This document shows positions 1 to 11,362 of a stretch of DNA of 64,000 bases, piece by piece. The first letter of the stretch is position 1. Every line of letters begins with the position of its first letter. Position numbers and translations under genes: made by a program. The notes below the pieces were generated by a model that was not told where the DNA came from, made no database searches, and saw nothing but the letters and a program-made list of their open reading frames with translations. Origin of the DNA: Magnolia sinica (taxonomy: Eukaryota > Streptophyta > Magnoliopsida > Magnoliales > Magnoliaceae); the NCBI RefSeq assembly GCF_029962835.1, contig NC_080581.1, positions 23,388,001 to 23,452,000 on the forward strand, written 5' to 3'.

Positions 1-390
1 CTATATATTTTGAAATATCATTTTATGTTTTTGAGTCCAATAACAAAGCAGATTGAAGCCCCAAGTGGACCCATCACAAGAAGCAGTGGGGATTGAAAGC
101 TTACAATTGAAAACTTCTTGGGAGCACAGAAGTTTTGGATCAAGCTGATATTTAGGTTTTTCTTCATACAGGTCTATGTGATATTATGAACAAATTGGAT
201 GGAAAATAAATATCATTGTGGCCCTCAATAAGTTTTCAACGATATGAGTTCAATCCTCATTGCTTCCTATGGTGTGTTCCACTTGAGCATTTAATATGCC
301 TCCTTTATAGGATCACGTCCTAAAATAGTCTGTCATAATAGATGGACAACATGGATATTACATATACACTACGGTGGCCCTAAGTGAACC
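1..390. repeat. Fold-back repeat, left end cut by window start
   Basis: This is the inner and right-hand part of the fold-back repeat family that recurs through the window. Recognisable blocks in order are a run beginning near 65 (variants of 'gtggaccacatcaca'), 'gaaaacttcttggg', 'ttttggatcaagctgatatt', a central 'tggatggaaaataaat', 'gcttcctatggtgtg', and a right arm of 'tagatggacaacatggat' followed by a degenerate 'acactacggtggccc'. The right arm is the approximate reverse complement of the left arm seen in better copies. No coding capacity is visible. Copies are diverged enough that boundaries are approximate. Confidence 0.7.
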
Positions 391-510
391 CTAACATGAC
401 CGTCCTATCTGTAGCTAGGTCCTGGTGAAGATAATACCCAAACCGCACGGGTTACTCATGGATGTAATTAGGTGAGGAAGGGGCGAAAGCATAATGGTGA
501 GGCCCTGAAC

Positions 511-945
511 GTGAGACTCACGTCAATCTGTGTTGTATATTCATACTGGCAATCCTTTTTACCAACTCATTTTGAGAGAATGTTTCAAAAAATGGGTAGA
601 TCTAAATCTAAGGTTTGAGGTCGACCACAAGGTAGGAGTTGAATTGAAAACATTAAAAACTTTCTGCGGCCACAAAAGCTTTAAATCAAGCTGTTGTCTA
701 TGTTTTACCTTCATCAAGGTCTGTGTGACCTTACCAACAGGTTGTATGATAAATAAACATTACAGTAGGCCATAGAAAGTTATTAATGGAGACGTCCAAT
801 CTTTACTGTTTTCCTGTGCTGTGGTCCACCTTACATGTGGATTCCCGTCATTTTTGGGATCATGCCCAAAATGTTCTAGAAAAATGGATGGACAGCCTGG
901 ATATACAACACATACATCAAGGTGGACCTACTGTAAGAGCCTTAC
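511..945. repeat. Fold-back repeat copy
   Basis: Full-length diverged copy of the same family. The left arm runs from 'gagactcacgtcaatctgtg' through 'ccaactcattttgagag'. The core includes 'ggtctgtgtgaccttacc'. The right arm contains 'aaaaatggatggacagcc' and ends at 'catcaaggtggacctactg'. Small open frames here (530-775 and 786-1067) follow the repeat and are not conserved between copies, so they are not called as genes. Confidence 0.72.
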
Positions 946-1499
946 CCACTAAGCTGATACCCTTGCCTCACCTAATCCACACGCGTGTACCCTGCGTATG
1001 CAACTACGTATGCCCGGCGTCAACCGTCCACCAGCGTACCCTCTCGGATCCAGGCCCATGCCATTAACACCTCAACGGTGCTTAAATCTTCTCACGTGTC
1101 TCACAAAATTTACGTCCAACGTCACGTGCATGACATGACAAACGACATCACGGGGTTCTCGTAAACTATCAGTACATACACTACTACCAGTGAGTCTTGC
1201 TCCGTATAGCCTAGCCAATATGGTAACGTGGCATGCGTGTGGGATATCTGAGCCATAGATCAGGCCGGTTCCATTGTGCACATGCGCTGTCCCTAAAGTA
1301 AGCTTGGTCGACTCATCAGGTGGGACAAAGGGTACGAAACGAATTCGATAGTTAAAGGGACTTGCTTTGGCTGTCCGCATGTTTTTTCTTTTTTCTTTTT
1401 TCTAAGTTCTCTAGTCGACGTGATGAGTAAGCTGGCCTCGCTTTTGGAAAAAGCATATACGCAGTAGATCACCTGGCGCAGGAAGTGGACCAAGATCTC
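946..1499. other. Non-coding spacer, nothing recognised
   Basis: No coding exon, RNA gene or known repeat could be recognised. The GC content is higher than in the neighbouring AT-rich repeats and several 'cacgtg'-type words occur (for example near 1094). Minus-strand frames of 66-102 residues exist but have no recognisable domain and no splice context. Confidence 0.4.
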
Positions 1500-1890
1500 T
1501 AAGACTCACGGTGATGTATGTGTTTTATCCGTATCTCCATCCGATTTGCCAGCTCATTTTAAGGCATGAGCTCAAAAAGGAAGTGGACATCCCCACCGTT
1601 GAAACCTTCTTAGAGATCATTATATTGTTTGTTTGCCATCAGCTTACTCATAAGGTCAAATACACTTAGATAAATGAAAAACATAAATATTAGCTTGATC
1701 CAAAACTTCTCTGGCACTTTTAAAAAAATAAAAATAAAATCGTGGGTGTCCAATCTCAACCGTCTCGTGTAGTTAGGTCCACATGAACTTTGGATTTGCT
1801 TATTTTTGGGCTTACCCCTTAAATGAGATTGACAAAACTGATGAACTGCACGCATGGACACGTACATCACAGTGGGCCGGCCCCACAAAG
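1500..1890. repeat. Fold-back repeat copy
   Basis: The left arm is 'ctcacggtgatgtatgtg' followed by 'ttttatccgtatctccatcc'. The right arm ends 'catggacacgtacatcaca' and 'gtgggccggccccac', its approximate reverse complement. The core lies in the opposite orientation to the copy at 511-945 ('atattagcttgatccaaaac' instead of 'ttttggatcaagctgatat'), as expected for a palindromic unit. Confidence 0.7.
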
Positions 1891-1944
1891 CCTGTGCATG
1901 TGGCCAGATTTTGCACTGAGTAATGCTATAGTACTGTACTGAGA

Positions 1945-2310
1945 AAATTCTGTGAGACCCACTGTCATGTATGTATCTTATTCACGCTTTATACCCATTT
2001 TGTCCGGCTCATTTTAGAGCATGAGCTTAAAATTGAAGCATATCCAAAGCTTAAGTGAACCGCATCATAAGAAAAGTGGGAATTAATCACTTACATATGA
2101 AAACTTCTTAGGGCCATAAAAGTTTTGAATTAAGATGATATTTGTGTTTTTACTTCATCCATATTTGTGTAGCCTATTAACAGGTTTCATATGGGGAGGT
2201 TATTTTTTTTCCATTATTTCCTATGGTGTGGTTCACTTGAGTTTTGCACTTCAATTGTGCAACTGAATAACTGCAGATAAGACACATACGTCGCTTGTGG
2301 CCCACGGATT
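1945..2310. repeat. Fold-back repeat copy
   Basis: The left arm is 'tctgtgagacccactgtcat' and the right arm ends 'gtggcccacggattacttag'. Outer terminal sequence reads roughly ACTGAGTAAA...TGTGGGNCCCAC, shared with the copies at 2440-2885 and 27601-28040. The right half is shortened compared with other copies. Confidence 0.68.
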
Positions 2311-2439
2311 ACTTAGTATGCAGGCAGCTCTTGTCTTGCTTCAGGAATATTTCCGGTGACAAGCGCTTCCTGTGACAAGCGCCGAGGCAATAAATGTCTC
2401 CTAATAAGGAAATCGGATTTGAGCTCATCCGATTGCTTA

Positions 2440-2885
2440 CTGAGTAAACTTTGTTGAGCCCACCGTGTATGTTTGTATGCGAGGTTTGTCCACACCGTCC
2501 GTCCATTTTTCCAGATCATTTTAAGAGTTGAGCTCAAAATTAAAGCATATCTAATGCTTAAGTGGACCACATCACAGGAAAACTATTGCAACTTTCCTAG
2601 GACCCATAATGATGTTTATTTATCATCCAACCTATTTATAATTTCGCACAGACACCCATGAAGGGAAAACTCAAATATTAGTTTTATCTAAAGCTTCTTT
2701 GGCCCCCAATAATTTTTCAATAGTAGATGTTAAATTCACACTGTTTCCTATGGTGTGGTCCACCTGAGCTTTGGATATGCTTCATTTTTTAGGCTTAAGC
2801 CTTAAAATTATCTAATAAAATGGAAGGACACTGCAGATAAAATACATAAATCACTGTGGGCCCGACAGTGTTTACTTAGTACGCT
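2440..2885. repeat. Fold-back repeat copy with clear terminal inverted repeats
   Basis: The left end is 'ttactgagtaaactttgttg' and the right end is 'cagtgtttacttagtacg'. Read on opposite strands these match over about 25 bases, including the GGGCCCAC word. Inside are 'gtccacaccgtccgtcc' and its mirrored partner near 2821-2860. One of the best-delimited members of this subfamily. Confidence 0.75.
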
Positions 2886-2913
2886 TAGCTTACTCAAGCA
2901 CTGTGTGCCACAT

Positions 2914-4418
2914 TGTTACATGTGCATGGACATGCGCCTTGCGATTAGCAAACAAGACAAGCACATCGTTGTGCAGAAGCCTTAGATTCTACCAATCAGC
3001 TAGTGCAAAAAAGCCCTATCTCGGTTCGACCAGTATCTCATTGGTCTAACCAAATTAGGGGTGGATTCTTAGTTTGCATGTTGTGAAGATTTGCACATTT
3101 TTTGTTTGACCGAAAAGTGTGAATTGGTTTAATTCGGTCCAACTGAAGGTCCCATTTGGTCCGACCGACGGGTTTTGCAGATTAATGCAAATTGGGGTAT
3201 TTAAGTTCAATTTCGATTAGAGATTTAATAATACATGTGTTTTCTCTTTAAGGGCAAGAGTTTTCCGATGTGAGCATGTTTTAATCACTTGTAAGGGTTT
3301 GAAAATGGATTTTCTCAAAAGGGCTAGGGTTTTCCTAGGTGTGCATCAAAAGAGGAGATCAAGTTTCATCTATCGCTTTGTACCGTGGTTTTTTTCTTGT
3401 AAGAGTTTTCCACATTAAATATCTTGTGTTTTTTGTGATTGCTTTATTAGTTATTATGTATTCGATTGTTTTATCTTCGTTAAATTCACAAAGTGCACAA
3501 ATTAACGGTGGTATTATATCCAAAGTTCTGATACCAATAGTTGATCTGGATTTATTGTATCTCGAGATTACATGACATGATGTGAGATGAGCCGAAACTC
3601 TAACAAAGTGGTATCAGAGCCAAGTTTAAGGACGCTCGAGAATTCTGTGAAGATATCAGGGTCAAAGTTTGATATACAGAAATTTGATGGGAAGAACAAT
3701 TTTAGTTTGTGACAACGAAAAGTTAAAGATATTCCAATATCACAAGAGTTGAGTAAGATGTTGCTGGAGACTAAAACGGAGAAGATGACAGATGATAACT
3801 AGAGTAAACTTGAAGAGAATGTTATGAGAACCATCTACCTATGTCTATCAGATAAAGTCATATACAACATTATGAATGAGGAATCTCTCTTAAAGATGTG
3901 GAATAAACTAGAAGATATATACATGGAGAAATACCTCACCAATAAGTTGTTTGTTAATAAAAAAAAAAACATTTCGGGTTACAGATGAAGGGTTCGATCT
4001 CCTGGAGCACATGAAGTCATTTACGAAGGTATGTAAGGACTTGTTAAGGCTTGGTGTGACGATCAAGGATGAAAACAAAGCGGTGCTACTTCTAGCATCG
4101 CTTCTCACATCATACAACCATCTCATTACTACTCTATTGTATGAGAATATTACAATGAAGCTGGAAGATATCACCACGACTCTAATTTCCAATGAGATAA
4201 GAAAGAAAGCGCTGATGACTCTCAGGTAAAAAGGTTAGCTGTGAAAGGGGGTTAACAACGTGAGAGATCTATGGAGAAATCTCGATCTAACAAGAAGAAA
4301 AAGTTTATGTTGAAATAAAAAGCTAAGAACGGATGCTTGTATTATGGTATAAAAGGGCACTTCAAGAGAAACTAGTAGAAATGGAAGAATGACCTATAAA
4401 ATAAGGGTAAAGGGAATA
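2914..4418 (+). mobile_element. Copia LTR retrotransposon fragment: 5' LTR, primer site and broken gag
   Basis: A tentative 5' LTR runs from a TG at 2914 to 'taaca' at 3605. It is followed at 3609-3620 by 'tggtatcagagc', the standard primer-binding site complementary to plant initiator methionine tRNA. After it comes a Copia gag of the UBN2 type, readable with stops and frame breaks from about 3640 to 4230; a continuous stretch at 3951-4229 contains 'LLRLGVTIKDENKAVLLLAS' and 'LLTSYNHLITTLLYE'. A decayed zinc knuckle ('LYYGIKGHFKR') sits near 4330-4375. The element then stops where the next LTR starts, so protease, integrase and reverse transcriptase are absent. LTR start is uncertain. Confidence 0.72.
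3609..3620 (+). other. Retrotransposon primer-binding site
   Basis: The 12 bases 'tggtatcagagc' match the canonical plant LTR-retrotransposon primer-binding site for initiator methionine tRNA. They sit three bases after the putative LTR end, the normal position for starting minus-strand DNA synthesis. Confidence 0.85.
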
Positions 4419-5939
4419 TGTTGAGTGTGAAATATTACATATTTTTTCCTTGTTAGACCTTGGTTTTATAAACATGAATACGCTTAATCGATCTATTTTC
4501 ACATGTTTTCTCTTGCAAGGTGATTTTGAAAGCTAAAGAGAAAAAGATGTTTAAAGTATTTAAAGTATAAATTTAATGCTCAAAGGATTACCAAAGTGAA
4601 GATTGAATCTATGGAGGTCAAGATTGAATATTTTAAGAGTCCAAGATCCAAAAAAACCAAATGAAGAAGAAAAAAATCGAAGTTGCAAAGTGAAGAAAAT
4701 CGGATGTGCTTAAATCAGCAGTTCGATGCCACCAAAGTGAGCGTTCAATGAGATCGAATGTAGTTCGATCCCATCGCAAAAATTAAAAAAATTGATTTTC
4801 TTGCTGGACATATTTGAGCAATCTTTTATTCCATTAAAAGAGTGTTCAATGACATAGAACGAGTGTTCAATATTAACAAAGCCAGTTCGATCTCATCGTA
4901 AAAATCATGAATTTCTGAGTTTAGACACTGGACATATTGGAGCATTCTTCGATACCATCGAGGAGATGTTCAATGTCATCAAAAGACATGTGATGACATC
5001 GAGACATTATGCAAATTCAAAAGTTAGTTGCTGGACAGTTTCCTAATTCAACTCGAACTCTAAAATGGGAGCTCGATGCCATTGAAGCTGTGATAATTAC
5101 GTAAATTTGAGGTAGTTTTGAAATCTGTGTGAATTAAGCCTATTTAAATGGATATTTTAGGTGTTTTTAAGCATGAATTATGGTCGAGGTAGAGTAAGGA
5201 CTTGTGGAGTTTCAATGAGTCCTCTATTCTCTTCAATCTTTTGGTTTTACTTAGTTTTTATGTTTTTCTTTGAGAGTTTTAGTTTAACCATCTCTATGGT
5301 TGGTCGATCTGGACTAAGACTAAGGTTGTTGATTAGCTGATAGAAAATCAACTAAAGTCTCTTGCGGGAGCCTCCAGTTGGAGTGCATGTGTAGGTCCTT
5401 GCGTATGGTTGTAAAGGTTAGAGGTGAACCTGTTGAAAACCTCCAATGGTGAATACCACTACACTAAAGGAGAGGCGTCCGTTGAGAGTGAAGTAGGGAA
5501 ACCGAATCACTATACATGCTTGTGTTTTTTATTATGAATTGCGTATATGTTTAATTCATGTTTCTGTATTTGATTATTTAAATCACTTGAATGCTTAAAT
5601 TGGATTGTATGTTAGGCACTTCACTTGTAATGCACACACAAGCTCAATTATCTCCTATATACTAGTTGTAAGATTGACATATCTATTATAATCTATGTGA
5701 TTGGACCCACTATTAGCTTGGAAACCTTGGGGTAAATTGTATTACTTAGTTTAATTGGTAAATTAGTTTAAGCTTAGCAATTTTTTTTAATCAGTATAAT
5801 TTTAAGTGGTCCAATTCACCACTACCCCTCCTTTTAAGGATTTAAACTCTAAAGTAAGATCCGAAAAGAGAGCTTTGGAATGATGTTTAACAATAGAGGG
5901 AGTTGTGACATGAAGGGTACATCTTTTGACTCGATGTAT

Positions 5940-7090
5940 ATAGATAGATCTTTCAAAAAATTAAAGAAAAAACATCGTTATAGCTACGAGAGTTATGGTC
6001 ATGTTGTTTTCTCATGTCCAAACATATTGAAAATTTAAGGAAAAGACATGGTAGCAAAATGTGATGAGTTTGAGAATTTTAAATCAAATTCTGAAAAATC
6101 TCATAGTGTTAGAGAGCTTAGATGAATGCGCACCTTAATGGCCTCCAATACCTCTAATCTCCCTACAACTAAAGACATAAGAGAAGTATCCGACCATAAC
6201 TCATTAGATGAAGAATAAACATTCTCCTCCAATAGTGAAGAAGATGATGAGGATGGATAGGATGAGTTACAAGAGCCATATGACCAACTTTTCAAGAAAA
6301 GAATAAAAATGATAAAAATGTTAGGGTTGGTAAAGGCCGAAAAGATTCAATTGGCTAACCGATTAGAACAAGTTAAATTTGAAATTTTATCCATCACACA
6401 AGAAAATGAAAATCTTAAGTCTGACCTTGACAAGACTTTAAGGAGGTGTTCGGGTATTGAATTAGAACTTGATAAAGTTAAATATGAAAATCAAGACATG
6501 AAATTTCAAATTATCCAACTTGAATCTTATCATATCGATGCCAAGGTTGCTCAAAATGAATATATAGGTAAATCTTTTAATGCCAGTAAATCTTGTGGGA
6601 ATAATAGAGGTCTTAGAAATAATAGGATTATATATGTTACAACCTCTATCCTAATAGTAATTCAAAAGGACTCCACGGTTTCAGAGAGTAAATTTAAATC
6701 ATCTCCCATGTATCACTCTTATAGAAACAGGCTACTTGAGATTTGAATGTCGAATTAATAAAAATTGGCAATTCATATTAGTCACGAACCGTATAGGTAA
6801 ATTTATTAGAATTAAGAAAATGACACACGTTAAGAAGAGTCCTCTTAGACGATCATCAAAAAAGGAAAAGTTCACATCCTCTACAAAAATGCACAACCAA
6901 ATGAGGGTGTTGATGAAACATGATGCCCTATTAACTAAATGTACTAAGAAAATCCTTAGTCAGGATAATAATCATAAGGGTAGGAAACAAAGAAAGAAAT
7001 CTCCTATTAAACATATATCTCCTAGTAGAGATGCACCTATGAGAGTAAATATAGGAAAAGAAACTTCTTTCTCGAAATTAATTTGAGTCT
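5940..7090 (+). pseudogene. Degraded Copia gag with coiled coil
   Basis: A degenerate zinc-knuckle region reads 'YSYESYGHVVFSCPN' near 5965-6030; two expected cysteines are replaced. It is followed by a serine/acid-rich stretch and, at 6309-6600, a heptad-rich segment ('KAEKIQLANRLEQVKFEI', 'LKSDLDKTLRRCSGIELEL') typical of the coiled coil after the knuckle in SIRE/Maximus gag proteins. A second lysine-rich frame follows at 6736-7086. In-frame stops interrupt every frame, and the protease active site that normally follows was not found. Confidence 0.6.
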
Positions 7091-7549
7091 TAGAAAATTT
7101 ACACCCATGTGGGTGGTGAAGAGAGATAGGTGATCCCTAGATATTTATGTGGGCCTATAATTAAATATGAGGAATTAAGCCTCATTTTATGTGAACATCA
7201 TTAGTAAATCAGAGGATGTTAGCCTTATCTTGTGCTTAATAGTTATATTTAAGGATTTCAGCCTCAATTGTGAGTACTATAGTTAAATATGAGGATTAAG
7301 CCTCATTTTGTTTTGATAGTTTAAGCTTTAAAGTTGCTTAATTTTGGTATTATATGTTTTAACTTAGTCTATCATTGGTCATTCATGTTTTCAATTGGTA
7401 TTTCTCTTAAATGATCATAATAAGCATGCTCCATGTATTTAATATTTATATTCCATTATTAGTATGTGTCTTATAATTGGTAAATCCATGACTAATAGAG
7501 TTGTTCAATTTTATGTTTTTATTACTATGTTCGTGGAATTAACTATTTG

Positions 7550-7814
7550 TCAAATACTGACAAAAAGGGAGAGAAAGATCAAGATTTATCAAAACAAGTA
7601 TATTCTATTTTGTAGGATCTCTTTGTGTAGGGAATTGATGGAGATAAGGGAAGCAAGTATGGGAGAGCATTGCAAGTATTACATGTCTTGTTTGTAATCG
7701 AGTTGCAAATTTTTATTTGAGATGTAATATTTATAGTTGTTTTGGTATGTCATTGGTGTGAACCATAACATTATTTAAATTAGGTTTTTGTCATGTAATT
7801 GATAAATGAGAGAT
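7550..7814 (+). other. Polypurine tract region before the 3' LTR
   Basis: The purine run 'gacaaaaagggagagaaag' at about 7558-7576 resembles the internal purine-rich sequence downstream of SIRE-type polyproteins. A second short purine run, 'gataaatgagagat', lies directly before the TG proposed as the 3' LTR start at 7815. Which of the two primed plus-strand synthesis cannot be decided from one copy. Confidence 0.4.
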
Positions 7815-9482
7815 TGTTAATACACTTATTTATGCACATTATTTGTCGATCACGAGCATTTGTGTGTTAGAGAGTCAGTTGAGCCTTTGAAAGTTGAAGA
7901 TCAAAAACGCGTGAAGACTTTGATCATCAAGGAGCAAAGAAAATGTTTGCAAGGAGCCTTGGTGACCCTAACCTTGACCCAAAACAATCTTTTACCTCTA
8001 GATGATGATGATTTTATGAGTAAATCTTGTTTAATCATCCATAGCCTTAATAGTTAAAATTGATACATGATAATGCTAAAATATGTGCGAGCTGCTATGA
8101 AACAAACTTTCCAAACAACGGTCATTATGCAATCTTTGATTGATTGATCGATAGATCCTCGATCTCTCAATCGATCTATTGAAGGTGCCCAGAAACGTCC
8201 AATAACAAATTAATTATATTCTGAATTTTCTTAATGCCATCAAACTAGTCTTCAATACCATCGATGATCGAACTGACCGATTTATGCTCCTTTTTTTTTT
8301 TATCGTTGGAACTAGATTCCTTTATAAGGGGCATAAAGGCCTTGGGAAAAATGATAGTTTTTTTAGTGAGTTTAAAGCCTTAGTGTATCTCAATGCTTTC
8401 CAACACTTCTAAGCTCTCACCCATAGAGATTTAAGTCATCTTGCATGTGCGTAATCACTTTAATGAGTATTCTAAGTTCCTTATAAAGATGAACTTGTTT
8501 CCTTGCACTCTTTAGAGGATAGACACCAATTCAATAGGAAAAACTTTATCTTTCAAACCTCTAGAATTCTCATCTAGGTGAATTCCCATTTGGAAACCAA
8601 TTAAGCCTTTAGTTATAAAAGATTCAACCAAACCCCTCCCATTATCTTGGTAAACTCATTGGAGCATCAATTTTAAAGTAGCCGATTTAAAGAAGTAAAA
8701 TAAGACTGACTTCAACGATTAGAAAGCATAAGGGAAGCTTATTAGAGCATGAGAGAGCATCAATCAAGTAACTCAAGTGTGGTGCATCAAATGGGCTCAA
8801 TTCGATAAGTGAGTCCATACTTTCTTTCCTTATGTAAGATTGATGGTAAGATTTGTGATGTACTCTCTTTTCTTGTGTAAGATATAGGCTCTTGTGTAGG
8901 GCCAAATTCACTGGACATAAGTGCGTACATGTTAGTTTCCGTGGGAGCCTTCGGCGGGATTAAACGTAGGTCCTTAAACTAGGACTGAGGTTGTTGGTTA
9001 GTCAATAAAAAAGCCAACTAAAGCCTCTTAAGGAAGCCTCTGGCGGGAGTGTACATGTAAGTCTTTGTGTAGAACTGTAAAGGTTAGTGGTGAATCTGTT
9101 GAAAACCCCCGATAGTGAATACTGGTACACTTAAGGAAAGTGCATCCGACGAGAGTGGAGTAAGAAAATCGAACCACTTACATGCTTGTGGTTTTTATTG
9201 TGAATTACGTATATGTTTAATTCATGCTTATGTGTTTGATTAATTAAATCACGTGAATGCTTGAATTGGATTGTATGCTAAGCACTTAACTTGTAATGCA
9301 CATATAAGCTTATTATTTCCTTTAGACTAGTTATAAGATTGACATATGTATTTTAGTCTATGTGATTGGATCAATTATTGGCTTGGAAGCCTTAGTGTTA
9401 AATTATATTATTTAGTTTGATTGGTAAATTAGTTCAAGTTAAGCAATTGTCTTTTTAAATTGACATAAATTTTAAGTGGTCG

Positions 9483-9789
9483 GGGGCTCTTAAGGCTCAT
9501 CAATTCATTCTATAGCTCCGCCAAACTTCCCTGTATGTGGTAGACTATTCCACTCAATTTCAAATGAAATTTAGAGAATGGTTTGCCAGAAAAGGAACAC
9601 CAGAGAGTGGTGGTCGGTCCCATTGAGAAAGCTTTAAAGAAGAAAGGTTTCAGAGAATGAAATGTCAAAGAATGTAATGGCCAGAGAGAAGTAGTAGGAA
9701 GCTTTGAATGAATAAGAAGGATTTCAGTCGCATTCCCTCTAAAATAAATCAAAAAAATCTAAATGGGATCCTTGAAACTAGCTTGGTCC
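9483..9789. other. Unassigned spacer
   Basis: Follows the truncated 3' LTR. No domain, exon or RNA gene could be recognised. A minus-strand frame at 9510-9752 has no features beyond average hydrophobicity. The sequence does not continue the pol region of the upstream Copia fragment, so that element was not simply split by the SIRE-like insertion. Confidence 0.35.
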
Positions 9790-9935
9790 ACAAAAAGGAT
9801 ATTTGGACAGTGTTTGTGTGGCCTACTGTGAGTTATATGTGAAATCCACACCGTCCATTCAATTCGAGTTTTCATTTCAGGACGTGGGTTCAAGACTTAG
9901 GGAAGACCACAATAAAGGTGGAGCACGCTTAGGAA
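9790..9935. repeat. Half of a fold-back repeat
   Basis: Only one arm is present: 'gtgtggcctactgtgagtta' followed by 'aatccacaccgtccattc' and 'aggacgtgggttcaagac'. No mirrored arm follows, so this is a truncated member. Confidence 0.5.
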
Positions 9936-10133
9936 ATTGTTGGGAATAAACAACTACTGTCATCGACTGACGTCTGCCATATATGGTTTGGATTATGTTG
10001 AAACAATGTTTTCTATAAGTTTAAGACTATCAGAATACAATAAGCCCATTGAATTTCTTATAGATTGGGTCTAATCATAATTTCATAACTCACCAGTACA
10101 TTTGGATGTGTCATTTTAACTTTAGGCGTGGAT

Positions 10134-10672
10134 TAAGTACTACCCACTCTTGTTCGGAGCTTGGGACAGGCAGGGGCTCCAAGGGCTACTAAGGGGTCAC
10201 AGTGATGTATGAATATTATCCACACCGTCTATCCCTCTTTTCATATCATTATAAAGTATTGAACCAAAAATAAGGACAATCCAAGGCTCAAGTATACCAC
10301 ACTATAAGAAGCAACGATGCTAAGGATGCCCACCATTGAAACCTTCCTAGGGCTCACTGTGTCATTTATTTTCCATCCAACCCCTTGATATGGTTATATA
10401 CACCTGGATGAAATGAAAAAACAAATATAATCTTGATCTAAAACTTCAGTGGTCTCTAAGAATTTTTCAATGGTAGAAATTTAATTACCATCGTGTTGCC
10501 CTTATGAGACTTCTATTTTCTCCATTTTTGGGATAATGTTCTAAAATAATATGAAAAAAATGAATGGATGATGTGAATAAAGTTCATAAATCATGGTGGC
10601 CTCTCAGTGGCCATCAGAGCCTCCACTTCTCCCCAGCTCCAAACGGGCACGGTAGTACCTAATCCGCGCCCT
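10134..10672. repeat. Fold-back repeat with a different outer inverted repeat
   Basis: The core is the usual fold-back sequence ('gtcacagtgatgtatgaat', 'tccacaccgtctatccctc', mirrored near 10560-10610). The outer ends are a different module: 'ggattaagtactacccact' on the left and 'acggtagtacctaatccgc' on the right, which pair as inverted repeats together with 'gttcggagcttggg' / 'ccccagctccaaac'. Confidence 0.65.
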
Positions 10673-10773
10673 TTAACTTTTTCAATACTCAAATGTTGCA
10701 AAGGCTGCCAAAGCGCTTGTAGGACATTTTTGATAAGGTAAAATTTAATAACTTCATCCGGATAAGAAAATAA

Positions 10774-11359
10774 GGGCGTGTTTGGGCAGTGGGATTAGAA
10801 GGGATTAGGTGGGATGGGATTCAAAAAACATAATTATTATCCCCTATTGCCAAGAGATAAGATTAATTCCATGCTTTGTTGGTAATATGGTGGTACATTG
10901 AATGGATATACCCACCATCATTTGAAATTACTGAGAATAACATACATGTGTTATATCTAAACCGTTCATTTATTTTATAACCTCATTTTATGGCATGAGC
11001 CTAAAAATGAGGCAGATCCAAAACTTATGTGGCCCCAAAGAAGTTTTCAACGGTAAGTATTCAATCCCCGTTGCTTTCTATGGTGGGGTCCACTTGAGCT
11101 TTAGATTTACTTGATTTTTTGGCCCATGCTCTAAAATAATCTCAAAAAATGGGTGGACAGTGTGGATATAGCCCACACATCATGGTGGGACCTACACAAC
11201 TTGCTAACATTGAGTGAAATTGGCACGGACCAAATGCAATTCCATCTAATCTAATACCCACCTAATTCCATTCATCCCAAACATGGAGTGGAATCGGCAC
11301 AGGACCATATGAATCCCATCCCACGTAATCCCTTCTAAGCCCACAGCCCAAACACTCCC
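10774..11359. mobile_element. Harbinger-type MITE (586 bp) with TAA target duplication
   Basis: The left terminus begins 'gggcgtgtttgggcagtggg' and continues 'attagaagggattaggtggg'. The right terminus, reverse complemented, begins 'gggagtgtttgggctgtggg' and continues 'cttagaagggattacgtggg', an inverted repeat of about 50 bases. It is flanked on both sides by TAA (10771-10773 and 11360-11362), the three-base duplication made by PIF/Harbinger transposases. No transposase is encoded, so it is non-autonomous. Its interior carries the window's fold-back repeat core, including 'gtggggtccacttgagcttt'. Confidence 0.85.
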
Positions 11360-11362
11360 TAA

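Larger units (their letters stand above)
4419..9482 (+). mobile_element. SIRE-like Copia remnant, gag-only, with two LTRs
   Basis: Two diverged direct repeats about 3.6 kb apart mark the LTRs: roughly 5281-5860 matches 8965-9482 across blocks such as 'ggttgttgattagctgatag', 'gaaaacctccaatggtgaat', 'tacatgcttgtg' and 'ttggattgtatgttaggcac'. The 5' copy ends with the C-rich 'ccactacccctcctttta' tract expected at SIRE-type LTR ends; the 3' copy is cut before it. Between them is only a degraded gag of about 2 kb. No protease, integrase, RT or RNase H is visible, so this is a deletion derivative or non-autonomous element. Upstream LTR halves (4419-5280 and 7815-8960) are far more diverged, so LTR starts are tentative. 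Confidence 0.65.

Noticed and set aside
3339..3575. 78-residue frame as a membrane peptide gene
   Set aside because: It lies inside the proposed 5' LTR just before the primer-binding site. Its hydrophobicity reflects AT-rich LTR sequence.
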